NCBI GenBank assembly: GCA_002763085.1
Contig: PFCY01000086.1
Span: 1-7,569 of the forward strand
Reading direction: 5' to 3'
Length of the DNA: 7,569 nucleotides
Source: Candidatus Pacearchaeota archaeon CG10_big_fil_rev_8_21_14_0_10_32_14
GTDB lineage: Archaea; Nanobdellota; Nanobdellia; Pacearchaeales; GW2011-AR1
Shown piece after piece: positions 5,231 through 7,569 of this stretch (the first letter of the stretch is position 1; each line of letters begins with the position of its first letter). The notes beneath the pieces are model-generated. The model made no database searches, was not told the DNA's origin, and saw only the letters and a program-made list of their open reading frames with translations. The translations under genes and the position numbers were made by a program.

Positions 5231-5476
5231 ATGCCGAGAGAAAAGGGTTTACCTAATGATTCTTTGGATGAAGAAGCAAGAGAAATTGAGGAAAAGCTGA
5301 AGCCAATTTTGGATATTTATATCTGTCTGTTTAAAGAAATGATTCTGAGTTTGAGATGATTTAATTGTGCTTTTCCGCCGTGTCCGAAATGCAAAGAAGG
5401 ATTTTTGATTCCAGTTAGTCGAGATTTAGAGACTTGGAAGTGCACAAGCAAAGATTGTGATTTTGAAATTTCCTAA
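5231..5476 (+). pseudogene. Zinc-ribbon mini-protein interrupted by in-frame TGA
   Basis: ATG at 5231 follows AAATGAGGTGAAAACG. The first 42 codons give an acidic helical segment (DSLDEEAREIEEKLKPILD) ending ..EMILSLR, then TGA at 5357-5359. The same frame continues for 38 codons: FNCAFPPCPKCKEGF, later WKCTSKDCDFEIS, then TAA. CPKC-(17)-C-(5)-C followed by DF is typical of topoisomerase-type C4 zinc ribbons. No start codon or ribosome site serves the second half alone, so this was one 81-codon gene. A C-to-T change of CGA (Arg) is the simplest cause. Selenocysteine or readthrough is possible, but I could not find a convincing SECIS-like hairpin. Confidence 0.65.
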
Positions 5477-5485
5477 TTGAGAATT

Positions 5486-5501
5486 GAAAGGAGATAAAAT
5501 C
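5486..5501 (+). other. Orphan ribosome-binding leader without a gene
   Basis: GAAAGGAGATAAAATC is the standard leader of this region, but it is followed by CTAAATTTG instead of ATG. A TTG at 5508 would give only 12 codons into the terminator stem, at poor spacing. It is most simply the remnant of a deleted gene. Confidence 0.5.
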
Positions 5502-5521
5502 CTAAATTTGATTATAGTTTT

Positions 5522-5563
5522 GGTGATTAGTGCGGATTTGCACTAATCACCTAGTTTTTATTT
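5522..5563 (+). terminator. Strong intrinsic terminator
   Basis: A perfect 12-bp stem, GGTGATTAGTGC/GCACTAATCACC (5522-5533/5540-5551), has a 6-nt loop and is followed by TAGTTTTTATTT. It ends the transcript carrying the 4400-5476 genes and separates it from the Cys-rich gene. Confidence 0.85.
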
Positions 5564-5573
5564 ATTATATTCA

Positions 5574-5593
5574 AACTCGCGCGTGCGTGAGTT
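5574..5593 (+). promoter_or_regulatory. Inverted repeat ahead of the Cys-rich gene
   Basis: AACTCGCGC-GT-GCGTGAGTT pairs over 9 positions (one G.T), between the terminator at 5522 and the ATG at 5613. It is GC-rich in an AT-rich leader, so it could be an operator or a leader hairpin. No clear -35/-10 pair was found, although TTATAAAAG follows at 5592. Confidence 0.4.
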
Positions 5594-5612
5594 ATAAAAG
5601 TACCGAGGTGAA

Positions 5613-6245
5613 ATGATGAGAAAAATCATCATGGCAGTTGTTGTTACGTTTATCGCGATGTTGAGTTTTAGTTATGGCGCTTCTGCTTTCGAGGTTGTTT
5701 TTTACGATCATTGTTGGATTCCTCTCATAAGGACGAATTATATTTCGCCCAGTTGTGGTAATGAAGTAAATATGGTGGTTGAGTATAACAATAATAGCGT
5801 CAATGGTAAGAGTCCTCGATGCATGAGAGCAACTCAACGCTATATCGATTCGCTTTGCCCATGGCAGATCAGATGCATTTCAACATGTGAACCGTGTTGT
5901 CCTGCTCGTCCCTGCGGTTTGCCGTCGTGCGATTCATGTTGTCGACATCGAATTGTACAGTGCAATGATTGTCCTCCTGCGCCAGTGTATAGGGAAAGAT
6001 GTGATCCCTGTCGCCAAAAAGTCTACGATCCGTGGCAGGAATCATGCTATGATCCTTACAAGAGACGATGCCAAGATCCTTGCAGGATAAGGCATTACGA
6101 TTCAGATTGTCTGTCCAATCCGTGCGAGATTGTTGGTGGGATCGTCGGCGGAACAGCATGTTTGGGCGGGATGGTTCTTCAAGGTGCTGGCGAAGTTCTT
6201 GGTGGTATCGGAGAACTATTTTGTTGTGATCCGTGCTGTCGGTAA
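5613..6245 (+). CDS. Secreted cysteine-rich protein
   Basis: This 210-aa precursor starts with a clear signal peptide (MMRKIIMAVVVTFIAMLSF..., likely cleaved after YGASA, about residue 25). The mature part has 26 cysteines, many in CC, CxxC and DPC settings (CEPCC, CDSCC, CDPCR, a terminal CCDPCCR). Repeated YDP/CDP units lie at about residues 125-165, and a Gly-rich hydrophobic stretch at about 172-202 (EIVGGIVGGTACLGG). It could be a disulfide-stabilised envelope or extracellular structural protein, or a metal binder; it matches no family I can name. GAGGTGA precedes two consecutive ATGs at 5613 and 5616; the second has the better spacing. It has its own unit, with a terminator before it and a hairpin after it. 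An opposite-strand frame of 128 codons is a shadow. Confidence 0.85.
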   Translation: MMRKIIMAVVVTFIAMLSFSYGASAFEVVFYDHCWIPLIRTNYISPSCGNEVNMVVEYNNNSVNGKSPRCMRATQRYIDSLCPWQIRCISTCEPCCPARPCGLPSCDSCCRHRIVQCNDCPPAPVYRERCDPCRQKVYDPWQESCYDPYKRRCQDPCRIRHYDSDCLSNPCEIVGGIVGGTACLGGMVLQGAGEVLGGIGELFCCDPCCR

Positions 6246-6275
6246 CGAAAAACAAAAAGTGAATTGAGTTTTTGA

Positions 6276-6325
6276 GGGAGCGTGGATATTTCTGAAATGA
6301 GATTGAAGCGCTCCCCTATTTTAGT
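6276..6325 (+). terminator. Probable terminator hairpin after the Cys-rich gene
   Basis: GGGAGCG (6276-6282) pairs perfectly with CGCTCCC (6309-6315), followed by CTATTTTAGTTT. The 26-nt loop can fold further through ATTT/AAAT. The long loop and broken T-tract make it weaker than the other terminators. Confidence 0.55.
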
Positions 6326-6329
6326 TTAT

Positions 6330-6335
6330 TATAAT
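6330..6335 (+). promoter_or_regulatory. Possible -10 box upstream of structured element B
   Basis: TATAAT is a consensus -10 hexamer 31 nt before element B. The best upstream match, TTGAAG at 6304-6309, is 20 nt away, which is longer than the usual 16-18. In AT-rich DNA this could be chance. Confidence 0.22.
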
Positions 6336-6365
6336 TGAATTGTTGAGGAGATTTTTTTGTTAATC

Positions 6366-6460
6366 TTTTCGAGATAGAAAGTGCCCACTAAAGCTTACCT
6401 AAAGGTAAGCACCCACCCAATTTAATATTAGAATTTCCTTAAGTTAGTCTATCTCGAAAA
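6366..6460 (+). ncRNA. Structured repeat element, copy B
   Basis: The outer stem TTTTCGAGATAG (6366-6377)/CTATCTCGAAAA (6449-6460) is a perfect 12 bp. Inside, in order, are GTGCCCACTAAA, the hairpin GCTTACC-TAAA-GGTAAGC (6393-6410), ACCCACCC (6411-6418) and GAATTTCCTTAAGTTAGTCTA (6431-6451). It is the most compact copy at 95 nt and probably the best model of the core. It lies between the terminator-like hairpin of the Cys-rich gene and the small membrane gene at 6528, so it could be free-standing or a leader. Confidence 0.6.
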
Positions 6461-6483
6461 TAAATAAATTATTTTTTGTAAAA

Positions 6484-6499
6484 CATCCGCTTGCGGATG
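6484..6499 (+). promoter_or_regulatory. Small leader hairpin
   Basis: CATCCGC-TT-GCGGATG is a perfect 7-bp inverted repeat, 29 nt before the ATG at 6528. It resembles the TTTCCGC/GCGGAAA hairpin at 1390-1406 in size and in its CCGC/GCGG core. No T-tract follows. Confidence 0.42.
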
Positions 6500-6507
6500 A
6501 AACGAAA

Positions 6508-6522
6508 TGTCTCAAGGAGACA
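6508..6522 (+). promoter_or_regulatory. Shine-Dalgarno site inside a perfect hairpin
   Basis: TGTCTC-AAG-GAGACA is a 6-bp triloop hairpin whose loop and 3' arm are the AAGGAG site of the gene at 6528. It is the same arrangement as at 1422-1437 and 2203-2217. Confidence 0.5.
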
Positions 6523-6527
6523 AAACC

Positions 6528-6797
6528 ATGAAACAAAAAATTCTAAGTGTTGCCGGTCTCGTTGTTTTTGGATTGCTTATCGCATGGACGATTTGTGTTA
6601 TCGTTCCAGAAGAAACTCAAAATGTAATAAATTTTTTGGCTTTTTGTCTTGCAATCACAATGGCCACAGTTTTTATCTTTGCGTTCATGATTGCATTTGT
6701 CGTTTCAATTGATTATTTTTGTTCTCGATTTCCAGATTTACTTTTTTTTCTTTCAGACAAAACCGAATGTGTGAAACAAAAGGATGGGGTTGGTTGA
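6528..6797 (+). CDS. Small two-helix membrane protein, unknown function
   Basis: This 89-aa protein is not recognised. Transmembrane segments lie at about residues 5-27 and 34-62, joined by a short polar loop (PEETQNV). The C-terminus is polar and probably cytoplasmic (SDKTECVKQKDGVG). ATG at 6528 is preferred over the in-frame ATG at 6507, because the strong site AAGGAGACAAAACC lies between them. The leader carries two small hairpins, one of which masks the ribosome site. It is a single-gene unit ended by the terminator at 6846. Confidence 0.77.
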   Translation: MKQKILSVAGLVVFGLLIAWTICVIVPEETQNVINFLAFCLAITMATVFIFAFMIAFVVSIDYFCSRFPDLLFFLSDKTECVKQKDGVG

Positions 6798-6845
6798 TTC
6801 TAAATTTAATGTGATTGAGTTCTGAAATTAACTGATGTTATGAAG

Positions 6846-6879
6846 GGGTCATGTCTATTTTGACTTGACCCTTTTTTTT
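6846..6879 (+). terminator. Intrinsic terminator
   Basis: GGGTCA-T-GTC (6846-6855) pairs with GAC-T-TGACCC (6862-6871) around a TATTTT loop with one T/T mismatch. Eight T residues follow. It ends the 6528-6797 gene. Confidence 0.85.
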
Positions 6880-6888
6880 GTTTCAACC

Positions 6889-6920
6889 TATATACTGCAA
6901 TATATATGTTGGAGTATATA
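6889..6920. promoter_or_regulatory. AT-rich 8-bp dyad
   Basis: TATATACT and AGTATATA form a perfect inverted repeat around a 16-nt centre, just after the terminator and just before element C. It could be a binding site or a promoter region, but the low complexity makes chance possible. Confidence 0.3.
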
Positions 6921-6941
6921 CATATTTTTTTGCAAAATTTT
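6921..6941. repeat. Direct repeat unit 1 ahead of element C
   Basis: CATA, seven T, then GCAAAATTTT. The same sequence with eight T occurs at 7057-7078, ahead of element D, 136 bp away. Each copy lies shortly 5' of a structured element. Confidence 0.6.
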
Positions 6942-6946
6942 TGACG

Positions 6947-7043
6947 AACTTTGATTTTCCAATTCCCACTTAATTTTTTTCTTCGAAAGAAAAACCCACC
7001 CTATCAATAATTGAATTTCCTAATTTTTGAGAAAATCAAAGTT
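6947..7043 (+). ncRNA. Structured repeat element, copy C
   Basis: The outer stem AACTTTGATTTTC (6947-6959)/GAAAATCAAAGTT (7031-7043) is a perfect 13 bp. Inside are AATTCCCACTTAA (6961-6973), the hairpin TTTTTCTT-CGA-AAGAAAAA (6976-6994), CCCACCC (6995-7001) and GAATTTCCTAA (7013-7023). The GTTAGTCTA block of copies A and B is here replaced by TTTTTGA. Its order and size (97 nt) match copy B, while the stem sequences share nothing with it. Confidence 0.6.
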
Positions 7044-7056
7044 TTAGTATTGTAAT

Positions 7057-7078
7057 CATATTTTTTTTGCAAAATTTT
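7057..7078. repeat. Direct repeat unit 2 ahead of element D
   Basis: CATA, eight T, then GCAAAATTTT; it differs from 6921-6941 by a single T. Together the two copies flank element C, which could reflect tandem duplication of a repeat-plus-element module. Confidence 0.6.
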
Positions 7079-7095
7079 CAGTATTATTTTTTATT

Positions 7096-7440
7096 AAACT
7101 TTTTTGAGTTAGGAATTCCCACTTAAGCATCTTTTCAAGATGCACCCACTTTATCGGGAGGAGCTTCTACCTTCGAGATTGAGGGAAGGGGGAGGAAAAA
7201 ACTGATTAATATTTTGCTGCTTCGCAGATTAATGCTCACAAATTATGCGACACGGAGAACTGGAATTTTGTTCGTACGAAAAAATTATCCAAATTTTTTT
7301 AATAGAGATAAAATTCAAATATTATTTTTGTTATGATTTTTAGAGATTGGTGTAAGGATAACTTATCCTTTAGGACGGGGAGGATTTCATCCGACTAAAT
7401 ATCTGTATTGCCTAGAATTTAGTCTAACTCAAAAAAGTTT
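7096..7440 (+). ncRNA. Structured repeat element, copy D, with a large insertion
   Basis: The arms AAACTTTTTTGAGTTAG (7096-7112) and CTAACTCAAAAAAGTTT (7424-7440) pair perfectly over 17 bp although they are more than 300 nt apart. The 5' part has the exact GGAATTCCCACTTAA (7112-7126), the hairpin GCATCTT-TTC-AAGATGC (7127-7143) and ACCCAC. The 3' part has GCCTAGAATTTAGTCTA (7410-7426). Between them, about 260 nt are additional. They include G-rich tracts (7182-7195), CTGC-TTC-GCAG (7217-7227), the palindrome TTCGTACGAA (7270-7279), AGGATAA/TTATCCT (7356-7372) and GGAT-TTC-ATCC (7382-7392). No reading frame was found in the insertion. Confidence 0.55.
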
Positions 7441-7503
7441 TGAATTATTTTTCATATATATTAATAGAATAAATTGGCTTCATCCCAAATTAAATTTTTT
7501 TGT

Positions 7504-7569
7504 GAGATTTTGTTTGTAATTTACTTGCCCACCCAAATTGAGTCCCACCCTAATACCAAACAAAATCTC
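7504..7569 (+). ncRNA. Possible divergent structured element E, at the window edge
   Basis: GAGATTTTGTTTG (7504-7516) and CAAACAAAATCTC (7557-7569) pair perfectly over 13 bp. The interior carries two CCCACCC blocks (7528-7534 and 7544-7550) but lacks the GAATTTCC block and the inner hairpin. The stem reaches the last base, so it may continue. It is related in design, but membership in the same family is uncertain. Confidence 0.38.

Larger units (their letters stand above)
6880..7569. other. Gene-free region with clustered structured elements
   Basis: There is no credible coding frame on either strand in these 690 bases. The region contains an 8-bp dyad TATATACT/AGTATATA (6889-6896/6913-6920), elements C (6947-7043) and D (7096-7440), and the looser element E (7504-7569), spaced by very T-rich DNA. 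The composition is extremely AT-rich between the elements. Confidence 0.7.

Noticed and set aside
5869..6255. 128-codon frame on the - strand
   Set aside because: It is the complement of the Cys-rich gene, which has a signal peptide and a ribosome site; the - frame has neither.
6351..6377. Short TTG-initiated ORF behind GAGGAG, before element B
   Set aside because: It would be about seven codons, ending at the start of the element. There is no conservation signal and it is most likely chance.
3617..7440. Integron attC sites as an explanation of the stem-closed repeats
   Set aside because: attC sites have conserved outer arms (RYYYAAC/GTTRRRY) and variable interiors. Here the outer arms vary and the interior is conserved, most genes lack an adjacent element, and no integrase is present.
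6921..7569. CRISPR array
   Set aside because: Only two near-identical 21-22 bp T-rich repeats are seen. Spacing is not regular beyond them, and the intervening sequence is itself a structured element.
1..7569. Global stop-codon recoding (UGA as Gly/Trp or UAG as sense)
   Set aside because: UGA, UAG and UAA all end convincing genes immediately before leaders of the next gene, so the two in-frame stops are local events.

Overview
The window is AT-rich bacterial-type DNA in which every credible gene lies on the + strand. It holds about 17 very small genes (21 to about 210 codons), each behind its own purine-rich leader and strong Shine-Dalgarno site. Nothing here is a recognisable housekeeping, replication, transposase, integrase or CRISPR gene. 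The mix of tiny two-helix membrane proteins, zinc-knuckle mini-proteins, NPL/SPL repeats and uniform AAAACGAAAGGAGAAAATC-type leaders fits the accessory region of a reduced-genome bacterium (Patescibacteria/CPR) or a large phage. This assignment is an inference from style, not from a marker gene. All three stop codons end normal genes here, so the ordinary bacterial code is assumed.

Layout. Bases 24-93 can fold into a compact GC-rich four-way junction ahead of the first gene. Bases 138-3603 carry a co-directional run of eleven small genes 30-130 nt apart: seven membrane proteins (one broken), two helical soluble proteins (one frameshifted), one Lys-rich protein and one zinc-finger/NPL-repeat protein. 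Bases 3617-3766 hold the first copy of a repeated structured element. Bases 3833-4191 carry a 21-codon mini-ORF and a basic protein. Bases 4192-4399 are non-coding and palindrome-rich. Bases 4400-5476 carry a membrane-anchored surface protein with a Thr/Pro stalk and a beta-type domain, a Lys-rich 51-aa protein, and a zinc-ribbon gene interrupted by TGA. An orphan ribosome-binding leader and a strong terminator follow. Bases 5613-6245 encode a secreted protein with 26 cysteines, followed by a terminator-like hairpin and the second structured element. Bases 6528-6797 encode one more small membrane protein, followed by a clear terminator. Bases 6880-7569 contain no gene but a cluster of structured elements.

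The most notable signal is a family of at least four elements (3617-3766, 6366-6460, 6947-7043, 7096-7440). Each is enclosed by a perfect or near-perfect 12-17 bp stem whose sequence differs completely between copies. The interior is conserved: GGAATTCCCACTTAA, then a variable hairpin, then (in three copies) CACCCACC, then GAATTTCCTAGAAGTTAGTCTA. Preserved pairing without preserved sequence, plus a G.U pair that works only on the + strand, points to a structured RNA (or possibly folded single-stranded DNA). I do not recognise it as a known family. A fifth, looser relative ends exactly at the window edge.

Two other patterns recur. Several Shine-Dalgarno sites sit inside tiny perfect hairpins. 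Four reading units look broken (a frameshift, an in-frame TAG, an in-frame TGA, and a leader with no gene), which suggests decay, assembly error or recoding.
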